From an uncultured Acidimicrobiales bacterium (GTDB lineage Bacteria > Actinomycetota > Acidimicrobiia > Acidimicrobiales > Hopanoidiivorantaceae): a stretch of 64,000 nt of DNA. Under the pieces are notes generated by a model. It was not told where the DNA came from. It saw nothing but the letters and a program-made list of their open reading frames with translations, and ran no database searches. Location of the stretch: the NCBI GenBank assembly GCA_958295755.1, contig OY282367.1:1368022-1432021 (forward strand), in the 5' to 3' direction. The position numbers and the translations under genes were made by a program. Below are positions 51,257-59,617 of this stretch, piece by piece (within the stretch, counting starts at the first letter, position 1; each line of letters opens with the position of its first letter).

Positions 51257-52060
51257 ATGAGTGAAAAAGTGAAGCTGGCACGATTCATCCAGCAACAGAG
51301 AATCCATCAAAAGCTAACACAGGAAGAGGTTGCCTCTGCTCTGGGTCTCACCCGCCCGACTTACCGCCAGATTGAGACCGGCGAGCGGGATCTCAAAGTG
51401 ATGGAAGCCCGAAACCTTGCTGACCTCTTCAAGATGTCGGTCGCCGAACTTTTGCATGGCGACGAGCCCGGCTGGGCGATAACACTTGAGAAACCGCCTG
51501 CTCACAGGAAGAAATCATCTGTCAAGAGAACTGCCGAACGCAATATTCATATCTCACACAAAGATGCCCAGCGGTTCATAGAGATGTTGCTCTACATTTT
51601 GGGCGAGGTAGGAGCAAAGCCGAATGCGGGCGCGACCGTGCTCCATAAACTCTTGTATTTCATAGATTTTGACTACTACGAAATCCACAGCGAGAAGCTG
51701 CTCGGAGCTACCTACACCCGCGACAGCTTCGGACCATACGCCGTGGAGCTAGACACCATCCTTGAAAACATGCGTGAAAAAGGCGATCTTGACCTCATCA
51801 AGCACACCTACCACGGCCACACACAAAAGAAGTACCTGCCTCTCCGCGATCCCGACCTGAGCGACTTCTCAGCCCCCGAAATTCTTCATGTCAACAATGT
51901 CTTGGCTCGTCTGTCGGATATGGGAGCTAGAGAGATAAGAGATTATTCTCATGGTGACTATCCCTACAGAGCCACAGAGCAAGGAGAGATCATCGACTAC
52001 GAGACGGTTTTCTACCGCGACGACCCATACGCCCGGGGGGAACTCCACGATGAGATTTGA
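51257..52060 (+). CDS. panA: Panacea-domain antitoxin with XRE helix-turn-helix
   Basis: A 267-residue protein. Residues 1-60 are an XRE-type helix-turn-helix (LTQEEVASALGLTRPTYRQIE). From about residue 95 on is a Panacea (DUF4065, SocA-like) domain: AGATVLHKLLYFIDFDYYEI and SFGPYAVELDTILENM. Panacea proteins are the antitoxins of the PanAT group and neutralise unrelated toxins. The start at 51257 (AGGGGAT before it) is preferred over an upstream ATG at 51206. The toxin gene overlaps its last 11 bases. It probably represses its own promoter at about 51150-51177. Confidence 0.85.
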   Translation: MSEKVKLARFIQQQRIHQKLTQEEVASALGLTRPTYRQIETGERDLKVMEARNLADLFKMSVAELLHGDEPGWAITLEKPPAHRKKSSVKRTAERNIHISHKDAQRFIEMLLYILGEVGAKPNAGATVLHKLLYFIDFDYYEIHSEKLLGATYTRDSFGPYAVELDTILENMREKGDLDLIKHTYHGHTQKKYLPLRDPDLSDFSAPEILHVNNVLARLSDMGAREIRDYSHGDYPYRATEQGEIIDYETVFYRDDPYARGELHDEI

Positions 52061-52412
52061 GGAGCTGCCTGATTTCAAAAAGGAATTCAAACAACTAGAG
52101 AAGAAGTTCAAGACTTTGCCAGACGACTTGGCAAGGTTCAAGGAGAAGGTGAAAGACAGCCCCCCTCAGTTCGGCCGCGCTGTCGGTCGCCACGCAGACA
52201 TCATCCGTCAGAGCGAAGGTCTACTCATCGTGAAGGGGCGAATGCGCTGTCATTACCTAAGAGAATCTTCGCTCAGAGTCATATATGCATTCATCGAGCA
52301 AGCCCTTCTTGTGCAGTTCATAGAGATCTATTTCAAAGGAGACAAGGAAACCCACAACGAGCAAAGAGTGCATGCATACCTAGATCGGCACGAACTAGCC
52401 AAGCTGAACTGA
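52050..52412 (+). CDS. panT: RelE/ParE-like toxin of the PanAT pair
   Basis: A 120-residue basic protein starting at ATG 52050, inside the antitoxin's last codons. LPDFKKEFKQLEKKFKTLPDDL at the N-terminus, GRMRCHYLRES near residue 68 and VQFIEIYFKGDKET near 89 follow the layout of RelE/ParE-superfamily toxins. In PanAT loci the toxin partner is variable; RelE-like members cleave mRNA or act on gyrase. Its last 28 bp recur at 50268-50295, 2.1 kb upstream. The longer frame from 51951 is a shadow of the antitoxin gene. Confidence 0.8.
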   Translation: MRFEELPDFKKEFKQLEKKFKTLPDDLARFKEKVKDSPPQFGRAVGRHADIIRQSEGLLIVKGRMRCHYLRESSLRVIYAFIEQALLVQFIEIYFKGDKETHNEQRVHAYLDRHELAKLN

Positions 52413-52474
52413 CCTTAGCAGTAGTGTGGTGCTAATCTTTAGAGGAGATTGCTTTGTAGCAGAGAGGAGCACAA

Positions 52475-53692
52475 ATGGCTATTGCTAATCACCCGACACA
52501 TCCTGAAGTAGATTTGCTTGACGGTCGCTGGTATGCGAACGAGCCGCACGAAACATGGACATGGATGCGCCACAACGCGCCCGTGTACTACGACGAGAAG
52601 TGCGACACTTGGGCGATCATGCGCTACAAGGATGTGCTCGCCATTGAGAAAGACGACGAAACTTTTTCCAGCTACCGCTCGCCACGACCGCATGGCGATC
52701 CGCTACCGATGATGATTTCTATGGACGATCCCGAGCACTTGCGTCGCCGAATGCTCGTGAACCGAGGCTTCACCCCTAAGCGAGTGCGCGATAAAGAACC
52801 CGAAATCCGTGCCATCTGCAATGAGATAATCGACAAAGTGTGCGAGAATGGCGAATGCGACTTCGTATGGGACATCGCCGCTCCCCTGCCGCTCATCCTC
52901 ATTGGCGACATGCTGGGCTTCCCCAGAGAATCATATGAAGACCTACTGCACTGGTCTGACGACATGATCCGAGGCACCACAGTCTCCGACCCAGCCGCCA
53001 CAGAAAAAGCCATGATGGCAGGCATCGCCTTTCGAGAATACCAGCTGAAAGTCATCGCCGATCGCCGCACCCGCGAACCCCAAAAAGACCTCGTAAGCAT
53101 CCTCTGCCACGCCGAAATGAACGGCGAAAAGCTAGATGACGAGTCGCTCATTCAAGAGACCTTGCTGATACTCATCGGCGGCGACGAAACCACTCGCCAT
53201 GTCATCACCGGCGGAATGCTAGCACTGATGTCTCATCCAGATGAGCGGGAGAAGCTTATGGCTAACCGCCACGATGACGCCTATGTGGTGCGAGCTGTAG
53301 AAGAGTTGCTCCGCTGGGTGACGCCCATCAAGAATATGTCTCGCTCTGCCACCAAAGATGTGGAGATGAACGGACAGAAGATTGAAGAAGGCGAACAGAT
53401 CGTCTTGATGTATCCCTCGGCCAATCGAGACGAGGAAATCTACGAAGACCCGTTTGTGTTTGACTTAGAGCGAGAGACGAATAACCATTTAGCTTTCGGC
53501 TTTGGCACCCACTTCTGCTTAGGCGCATCACTTGCCCGTTTGGAGCTGAAAGTAATGTTTGAGCAGCTGATGGAACGCCTCCCCGACATCCAACTGAAAG
53601 AAGGCGCAGAGCTACCCTTCAGAGCTTCCAACTTCATAGTAGGCCCCGAAGCCATGCCCATAACCTTCACCCCCACCGCGGCTACTAGCTAA
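52475..53692 (+). CDS. Cytochrome P450
   Basis: A 405-residue soluble bacterial P450. The haem-binding loop HLAFGFGTHFCLGASLAR near residues 338-355 has the Cys ligand, the oxygen-activation helix has GGDETTRHVI near 234, and EELLRW near 275 is the ExxR-like segment region. HLRRRMLVNRGFTPKRV near residue 90 is typical of CYP families used by actinobacteria on steroids, fatty acids or terpenes. The substrate is not predictable. The ATG has AGAGGAG. It is convergent with the two amidohydrolase genes and may act with them and the SDR in degradation of an organic compound. Confidence 0.93.
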   Translation: MAIANHPTHPEVDLLDGRWYANEPHETWTWMRHNAPVYYDEKCDTWAIMRYKDVLAIEKDDETFSSYRSPRPHGDPLPMMISMDDPEHLRRRMLVNRGFTPKRVRDKEPEIRAICNEIIDKVCENGECDFVWDIAAPLPLILIGDMLGFPRESYEDLLHWSDDMIRGTTVSDPAATEKAMMAGIAFREYQLKVIADRRTREPQKDLVSILCHAEMNGEKLDDESLIQETLLILIGGDETTRHVITGGMLALMSHPDEREKLMANRHDDAYVVRAVEELLRWVTPIKNMSRSATKDVEMNGQKIEEGEQIVLMYPSANRDEEIYEDPFVFDLERETNNHLAFGFGTHFCLGASLARLELKVMFEQLMERLPDIQLKEGAELPFRASNFIVGPEAMPITFTPTAATS

Positions 53693-53711
53693 TAAGCCTA
53701 GCCTTCAAGCA

Positions 53712-53756
53712 CTAAACCTTAGGGCGAAATAACTAAACCTTAGGGCGAAATATCAG
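53712..53756. repeat. 21-bp tandem repeat between convergent genes
   Basis: ACTAAACCTTAGGGCGAAAT occurs twice in a row, just after the P450 stop and before the amidohydrolase stop. There is no gene in this gap. Confidence 0.8.
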
Positions 53757-54619
53757 GTGAGTTTTAGGATTCGGCGGGCGTTTTCGTTTAGGAACTTGGG
53801 CCAGACATGGTCGCGGAAAGCTACGTTTGGCATGTCTGTCATGATGCGCTCCAGAGAGAGGCCCATCGGAAAATAGCCGGCATAGATGATCTTTTCAGCA
53901 CCTCTGGTATTGGCGTAGTTGATGATGGTTTTCGGATAGTGCTTAGGGGCGAAAGCTGATGTGGAATAGTGCAGACCCGGCCACTTCAGCATCAACTTCA
54001 TCGCCAAATCTTCCCAGGGTTCACAGCCATGGCGGGTCACAAACACCAGCTCGGGGAAGTCATACATCACTCTATCTATCCTCTCCACATGCTGACAGGC
54101 GAAAGGTAGCCTCGGCCCCGGCACACCGGCGCACACGAATATAGGGATGTCAAGCTCTACGCATTTGGCATAGATGGGATAGAACTTCGGATCGTCAATC
54201 GGCACCTGCGGAAAACACCCCGCAGGGAATGCCGAAGTGGAACGGATGCCCCACTCTTTGTGGAGGGTATCTAGCTTGTGCACCGAACCCATAACATCGT
54301 TAGGATCAACCCCGCAAGTCGGCACAAACCTTTCGGGATGCTTCTTCAGAGCACGTTGGCCGTCTTCGTCTTCGCATGAGACCATGCCGATTTCTATGTT
54401 GAAGCGATCCATCTCGCCTAGCGTCACATCTACAGGGTCGGCTTCTATGCCGTAAAGCTCCTTGGGCACATTCTTGAACATGTATTCCACGGGGAACTCA
54501 AAGTCTTCTTTTGACTCCGCATCTTTCGTCTGGGTGCGGATGAAATCGTAAAGTTCGAAATTCTTGCGCGGAAAGCCGATCATCGTGTCGACAATTGGAA
54601 TGTCATTTGGCATAGGCAT
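53753..54619 (-). CDS. Amidohydrolase-family (TIM-barrel) protein, metal site incomplete
   Basis: A 288-residue protein of the amidohydrolase-2 superfamily as found in actinobacterial catabolic clusters. FVTRHGCEPWEDLAMKLMLK near residue 196 fits the family, but the N-terminal HxH is not present (IPIVDTMIGFP) and the usual FGSDYP end motif reads YAGYFPMG, so the metal-binding Asp is missing. A non-hydrolytic or decarboxylase-like role, or a partner role for the next amidohydrolase, is possible. It is 115 bp after the 397-residue amidohydrolase and probably cotranscribed. Confidence 0.75.
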   Translation of the reverse strand: MPMPNDIPIVDTMIGFPRKNFELYDFIRTQTKDAESKEDFEFPVEYMFKNVPKELYGIEADPVDVTLGEMDRFNIEIGMVSCEDEDGQRALKKHPERFVPTCGVDPNDVMGSVHKLDTLHKEWGIRSTSAFPAGCFPQVPIDDPKFYPIYAKCVELDIPIFVCAGVPGPRLPFACQHVERIDRVMYDFPELVFVTRHGCEPWEDLAMKLMLKWPGLHYSTSAFAPKHYPKTIINYANTRGAEKIIYAGYFPMGLSLERIMTDMPNVAFRDHVWPKFLNENARRILKLT

Positions 54620-54733
54620 GGCGATTCTCCTTGTGGGTGTCAGAGTGCGAAATCAAAATGGAACAGGCATCGGGTGTCAGAGTAGGAAATCAGAGTAGGA
54701 AAAGAGTATCAAGGCAAGAGGCCAGACTGAAAC
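54620..54733. other. Gap between the amidohydrolase genes with short repeats
   Basis: Repeats of GGTGTCAGAGT(A/G)(G/C)GAAATCA appear three times at about 54638-54700. No gene is visible. Confidence 0.55.
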
Positions 54734-55927
54734 TCAGGCAACCTTAGGCGTAACTAGATCCCAAGCGTTGTCGCGCATTACCATGCGAACTTCCTCTTCT
54801 GAGAAGTTGGGAATGTCTCGGATGTAGTCGGTAGGGTCTTCCAAGCCTTCGGCGTGAGGATAGTCAGAGCCGAAGAGCATATGGTCGGCACCGATGAACT
54901 CTTTGATGAGGTCTATATCGTCTTCGTAATAGGGCGATACCCAGACATGCTTACAGAAAGCCTCCACCGGGTCGCCCTGGAAGTCGGTAGGCATCTTGGC
55001 ATAGCCGATTTGCAGCTCTTCCACCAAGCGAGGCACGAACATGCCGCCGTTTTCAATAGACGCAATGCGCAAGTTGGGGTGGCGGTTGAAAACGCCGTGA
55101 CAAACTAGAGCCGCCATCGTGTCGAAAATCTGGCGTTCGTGCGTGGTGACTTGGCGGAAAGCCGTAGAGCGGAACGACTCAAAAGCACCAGTTGGCTCCC
55201 AGCGATCTAAGTAATCGTTGAGACCGCCGTCGCCGCCGTGCATTCCGACTGTCACGCCCGCCTCGTTGATGCGCGACCAGATTGGGTCAAACATCTCTAA
55301 GCCGGGCGATGCGCTCTTGCCTTTGTCTAGCGGCACTGGCCCCGGCAGCATACAGAGCAACTGCGCGCCGTTGTCTAACGCCCACTCCACTTGCCCGACA
55401 GCCCACTCTACATCAACGAAAGAAATGACAGGGGCGGCGAAGATGCGGTTCTTGTAGTTGAAGCCCCAATCTTCCAGAATCCACTTGTTGAACCCTTCAA
55501 ACGCCGCCTTCACTGCTGGCAGGTCGTGGCTGAGTGAAGCCTGCATGCCCACACCCAGCGTGGGAAAGAAAAAGGCAGCTTCTAGGCGTTGCTCATCCAT
55601 GATGGCAAGACGGGCATCGCGGTCGCGGTACTCGGGGCGTTCGCTGATCGGGTCGAGCTCGCCAAACATGGTCTTGACATCAATACCGTCTTTGTTGTTG
55701 CCACGGAAATAGTCTTGCAAAGCACCTGGCTTTGAGACGGGATTGAAGGTGGGGTTGGGAATGAAACGGTTGATCTCGCCAGCCACAAGTAGTCGCTTCT
55801 TACCGTCGATGTGTGCCCACTGCATACAACGCTTGTGCATGTCTTTTGGCACATGTCTAATGAAAGCATCCTCAGCTTCGTAGTAGTGATTGTCGGCATC
55901 AAATGCCAGAAAGTCAAGTTGCTCCAT
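54734..55927 (-). CDS. Amidohydrolase family protein
   Basis: A 397-residue amidohydrolase-2 (TIM-barrel) protein. LAFDADNHYYEAEDAFIRHV at the N-terminus, GMHGGDGG near residue 234 and LFGSDYPHAEGLEDP near 350 carry the metal-binding positions of the family. Proteins of this type decarboxylate or hydrolyse aromatic and acyl substrates; the exact one is unknown. It lies upstream of the second, metal-site-degenerate amidohydrolase on the same strand. Its start has GGAGAT nearby. It lies with a P450, an SDR and a carbonic anhydrase. Confidence 0.88.
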   Translation of the reverse strand: MEQLDFLAFDADNHYYEAEDAFIRHVPKDMHKRCMQWAHIDGKKRLLVAGEINRFIPNPTFNPVSKPGALQDYFRGNNKDGIDVKTMFGELDPISERPEYRDRDARLAIMDEQRLEAAFFFPTLGVGMQASLSHDLPAVKAAFEGFNKWILEDWGFNYKNRIFAAPVISFVDVEWAVGQVEWALDNGAQLLCMLPGPVPLDKGKSASPGLEMFDPIWSRINEAGVTVGMHGGDGGLNDYLDRWEPTGAFESFRSTAFRQVTTHERQIFDTMAALVCHGVFNRHPNLRIASIENGGMFVPRLVEELQIGYAKMPTDFQGDPVEAFCKHVWVSPYYEDDIDLIKEFIGADHMLFGSDYPHAEGLEDPTDYIRDIPNFSEEEVRMVMRDNAWDLVTPKVA

Positions 55928-56011
55928 GTTGGAAATCTCCTTTACGGCGAGGGGAAATTGTGTTGCGCGTTAAAGGCTAGCACGCCGACAGAGCTTGGAA
56001 GCTGAGAACCC

Positions 56012-56842
56012 TCACAGGCTGAATGTCACAACCCGATCACCTAGGGGCTGCACCGGGCGGTTGTTCTCGATACTGCCTGAGAGTGAGGAGAGCTGATCTA
56101 CCTGTTCTTGCGACACTTCTTGGATTTCCGACATCACTAGCCATTGCACTCCTTCAGTGCACGGCGGCGTGGTGAGCGAGCCGTAGTAGCCATAGTGGAA
56201 ATTCCCAGAAGGCAACAGATCGGCAGCGTTGAAGTGCTCAGATGGGAAATAGTCGTCGCCAGGATGAATCGGCACAGCATCTATGAAGTGTTGCACAGCA
56301 GGGTGTGCATCACCCAGTCGGAACAAAATGCCCACCACTGCTAGCTGTCCCGATTGCGCCCTATGCACAATATGCATTTCCATCGGGAAGCTATCACCGT
56401 CCAAGGTGTGCTCGCTAGGAGTGTGAGGATGGATCTCAATCAGATTGAATTCACGCTCATCAATCTGGATATAGCTGCTTTTCTCCTCATATTTGACCTT
56501 CACAAACAAGCCGGTGTTGGTTGAGTGGATGTCCTCGTCTTTATATGAAAACAACAACCCAGGGGCATCCCCATCGGAGTCGACCGCGTTGGTGTCTATA
56601 TCTATCGGCGACTGCTCCCTGCCTTCAGAGCACTTTGAATACTCATCTGAAAGGGTACTCCAATTCTCGGGAGCACCCTCGCCTGAATACCCCCAGTTAA
56701 GATCACCAGACACTCTGTCCTCCGTTCCTTCTTCACCCAAGATATTTGAGTTCTCACCAATCCAGATACCTAAGAAAACGATTGCTGCAAGCAAAACAAT
56801 TCCTACTGCCGACTTGAAGGCAGGTTTCTTAGCAGGTTTCAT
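56012..56842 (-). CDS. Alpha-class carbonic anhydrase, exported
   Basis: A 276-residue protein. Residues about 10-26 (VGIVLLAAIVFLGIWIG) form a signal anchor, so it should be periplasmic or cell-surface. The mature part is an alpha-type carbonic anhydrase: WGYSGEGAPENWSTL, EQSPIDID near residue 76, the zinc His pair in LIEIHPHTPSEH near 136-147, the third His in MEMHIVHRAQ near 153, and SLTTPPCTEGVQW near 221. It interconverts CO2 and bicarbonate. Alpha-class enzymes are less common than beta in bacteria. It stands alone between the amidohydrolase and SDR genes. Confidence 0.9.
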   Translation of the reverse strand: MKPAKKPAFKSAVGIVLLAAIVFLGIWIGENSNILGEEGTEDRVSGDLNWGYSGEGAPENWSTLSDEYSKCSEGREQSPIDIDTNAVDSDGDAPGLLFSYKDEDIHSTNTGLFVKVKYEEKSSYIQIDEREFNLIEIHPHTPSEHTLDGDSFPMEMHIVHRAQSGQLAVVGILFRLGDAHPAVQHFIDAVPIHPGDDYFPSEHFNAADLLPSGNFHYGYYGSLTTPPCTEGVQWLVMSEIQEVSQEQVDQLSSLSGSIENNRPVQPLGDRVVTFSL

Positions 56843-56894
56843 AGTCTTATTTTAAAGAGACCTTCTGCCCAAGCTCTAGCAAATCCCAGATCGT

Positions 56895-57683
56895 CTAAGC
56901 CAAATCCATCATCTCTGCCATGCCGTATTGGTGGCCTGCCACATAGCCGCCGTCTACTGGAAGTGCCACGCCTGAGACAAACGAAGAGTCGTCTGAAGCC
57001 AAGAACAAAGCCGTTCCTGCTATCTCTTCGGGCTTGCCCCAACGTCCGAGCTTGTGCTGGAACCTGATCGGGTCGGCTCGCTCTTCGCCCATTCCGCCGA
57101 TTATGGCAGTCTGAAACATAGGCGTGTCTATGAAACCCGGGCAGATGGCGTTGGCTCTGATTCCGAGGCGGCCGTAGTCGCAGGCTAGATTTTTGGTGAG
57201 GATAACTACGCCACCTTTAGAGGCGTTGTAGCAGCTACCGCCTTCGCAACCTTCTAGACCTTCCACACTGGCTACCGTGATGATGGAACCTTTGCGTTGC
57301 TCAATCATGGAAGGCAGACACACCTTCACCGAGAGCATCGTGCCGGTCAGGTTGATGTCTATGACGCGCTGCCACTCTTCTAACTCGAGCATGTGAACTG
57401 GCCCGCCACCTGCTACCCCTGCGGCTGTCATGACCGAGTCGATCTTGCCGTGCTGGGATATTGCTGCTTCGGCTGCTTCCTGTTGGGGCTCTTCTTCGCG
57501 CACATCTAGCTCGTGGAAGCTACTTGCGGGTGAAATGGCCGCTACTTCTTCCCAGCTATTGCTGTATTTGAGGTCGGCTCCGATGACAACAGCACCTTCT
57601 TGGGCAAATCGCTTGGCTGTGACTAGGCCGATGCCAGAGGCTGCTCCTGTGATGTAAGATACATGACCTTCAAGTCGTGACAT
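56895..57683 (-). CDS. Short-chain dehydrogenase/reductase
   Basis: A 262-residue classical SDR. TGAASGIGLV near residue 12 binds NAD(P), TAAGVAG lies near 87, TVASVEG near 134 has the catalytic Ser, and YNASKGG near 147 the Tyr and Lys. Acidic ADLKYS after the second strand favours NAD. The substrate is unknown. It is on the same strand as the carbonic anhydrase, 53 bp upstream of it, and may belong with the P450/amidohydrolase cluster. Confidence 0.9.
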   Translation of the reverse strand: MSRLEGHVSYITGAASGIGLVTAKRFAQEGAVVIGADLKYSNSWEEVAAISPASSFHELDVREEEPQQEAAEAAISQHGKIDSVMTAAGVAGGGPVHMLELEEWQRVIDINLTGTMLSVKVCLPSMIEQRKGSIITVASVEGLEGCEGGSCYNASKGGVVILTKNLACDYGRLGIRANAICPGFIDTPMFQTAIIGGMGEERADPIRFQHKLGRWGKPEEIAGTALFLASDDSSFVSGVALPVDGGYVAGHQYGMAEMMDLA

Positions 57684-57772
57684 TTGCTGCTCCTTTTGTG
57701 TCTGTCTGCTTGTCTTTGCCTGCTTATTTATAATAACCCACTGATATTGCCATCTGCTTTGAGATTACTGCT

Positions 57773-59278
57773 TTAGTCGGGTGGCAGATCGTCAACATCT
57801 GAGATCGGCGGGGGCGGTGGCTTCGGTTTGGTGCGACCTCTATAGACAGCTCCTGCCTTTACAGCATCTTTGTTGAGCCGCTTTGAGAGATGCAGCCCTT
57901 CCAGCACGAATTCCACACCAGATGCCACCAGTGCGGGGTTCTCCATGTCGCCGTCTTCGTAGCCTAGACCGCGCAAGGCTTGTGCCAACTCTGGCATCTC
58001 TGTTACTAGCTCGTGGTAGGCGATTATGTCTATGTCATCACCTGCGCTGAAAACTACATCTTCGGTGAAGGCTTCGGCAACTGCGGTGCAATCTCTGGGG
58101 TCGCAAGAATCTCTAAATACTTCCAGCACTGCCGACTTCACCAGATGCGCCAACACTTCTTCGTCGCGCCCTTCCTCAAATGTCTCAGTCTCTACCTTGC
58201 CTGCAGTTGAGGGTGAGATCTGCTCTAAGTCGCATATGCGAGGCACGGCTTCGTCTTCGCTTCGGCGCAACGATCGGCGCACCGCGCTGGCCACGAGCAC
58301 CTCAAAGTTAGACACTGAGAGGCGCACAGACACGCCCGACCGCTGATTCACATGCGGGCTCTGGCGGGCTAGCTGACTGAGTGTGGCTGTGATCTCTGCC
58401 ATGAAGTCAGGCACTCGCACTGATATGCCTTCGGCTTCAAAGGTTCGGCTTTCTTGTTCCATGATGTCCATCTCAATGGCAGTTGTCGCTGGATAGTGGG
58501 TGCGGATTTGCGAGCCGAAGCGGTCTTTGAGAGGGGTGATTATGCGGCCTCGGTTGGTGTAATCCTCTGGGTTGGCCGATGCCACCAACAACACATCTAT
58601 AGGCAGGCGGATGCGATAGCCGCGTATCTGCACATCTCGCTCCTCTAGCACATTTAGCAAGCCCACTTGGATTCGCTCGGCGAGGTCGGGTAGCTCGTTC
58701 ACGGCGAAGATACCTCGGTTGGCTCGGGGCACGAGGCCGTAGTGCATGGTTAGCTCGTCGGATAGATAGCGTCCTTCTGCCACTTTGATGGGATCTACCT
58801 CGCCTATGAGGTCGGCTATGGAAGTGTCTGGGGTGGCAAGTTTCTCGGCAAAGCGCGCACTGCGATGCACCCAAGCTATTGGTGTGTCGTCTTGGTGTGT
58901 GGCGAGTAGTTCCTTGGCTGAAGCAGAGGTGGGCGAGAACGGATCGTCGTGTAGCTCACCGCCAGCCACGGTCGGTAGCCATTCGTCAAGAAGCTCAACG
59001 AGCGAACGGATCATGCGGGTTTTGGCTTGACCACGCTCGCCGAGGAATATCACATCGTGGCACGCCAGCAGAGCATTCTCCAAAGAAGGAATGACGGTGT
59101 CTTCGTAGCCGAATACATTAGGGAAGACATTGCGCCCTTCAGCGATAGCAACCACTAGGTTGCGGCGAATTTCTTCTTTGACAGAAGTCGGTTGCCAGTC
59201 TGACGCTTTTAGTTCGCCGAAGGTTGTGGGCAGGTCTGCCGGGGGTGGTATTTCACTAGTTTGCGATATTGATGACAT
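57773..59278 (-). CDS. MoxR/magnesium-chelatase (ChlI)-like AAA+ ATPase
   Basis: A 501-residue AAA+ protein. Walker A is FLGERGQAKTRMIRSL near residue 75, the ChlI/MoxR-type segment RANRGIFAVNELPDL near 183-197 holds Walker B, and LLVASANPEDYTNRGRIITP near 228 is the sensor region. A C-terminal ~120-residue extension is acidic and ends in a Pro-rich tail. Such ATPases act with a VWA-domain partner to load metals or remodel protein complexes; no VWA gene is next to it here. The start at 59278 (MSSISQT) is preferred; the frame extends to 59338. Confidence 0.85.
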   Translation of the reverse strand: MSSISQTSEIPPPADLPTTFGELKASDWQPTSVKEEIRRNLVVAIAEGRNVFPNVFGYEDTVIPSLENALLACHDVIFLGERGQAKTRMIRSLVELLDEWLPTVAGGELHDDPFSPTSASAKELLATHQDDTPIAWVHRSARFAEKLATPDTSIADLIGEVDPIKVAEGRYLSDELTMHYGLVPRANRGIFAVNELPDLAERIQVGLLNVLEERDVQIRGYRIRLPIDVLLVASANPEDYTNRGRIITPLKDRFGSQIRTHYPATTAIEMDIMEQESRTFEAEGISVRVPDFMAEITATLSQLARQSPHVNQRSGVSVRLSVSNFEVLVASAVRRSLRRSEDEAVPRICDLEQISPSTAGKVETETFEEGRDEEVLAHLVKSAVLEVFRDSCDPRDCTAVAEAFTEDVVFSAGDDIDIIAYHELVTEMPELAQALRGLGYEDGDMENPALVASGVEFVLEGLHLSKRLNKDAVKAGAVYRGRTKPKPPPPPISDVDDLPPD

Positions 59279-59299
59279 CACCTCATAGACTAGACAGAA

Positions 59300-59415
59300 C
59301 AGAGTAGTTATTTGACAGCAAGAGTGTAGATTATCCACTGGATGGTGCTAGGTCTCTCAGTAGCTAAACAGATCAGAGTGACTATTTGGCTGCAAAAGTA
59401 GCTATTTGGTTGCAC
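59300..59415. repeat. Degenerate ~20-bp repeats upstream of tRNA-Gly
   Basis: The unit AGTAGCTATTTGGTTGCA occurs in three variants near 59305, 59375 and 59394. No gene is present. It is part of the general pattern of short tandem duplications. Confidence 0.6.
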
Positions 59416-59436
59416 TACCGGGTGTAGTTCAATTTT

Positions 59437-59507
<71 letters not shown>

Positions 59508-59617
59508 CTCCCTGACACTAACCACCCGCTCCCTCCCGCCAACCGCCAACCGCTCTCCCCAACCCTCGCGGCCATATTGCCTCTGGCTATCAGACCTTGG
59601 TTAGAAAAGTATTTGGT

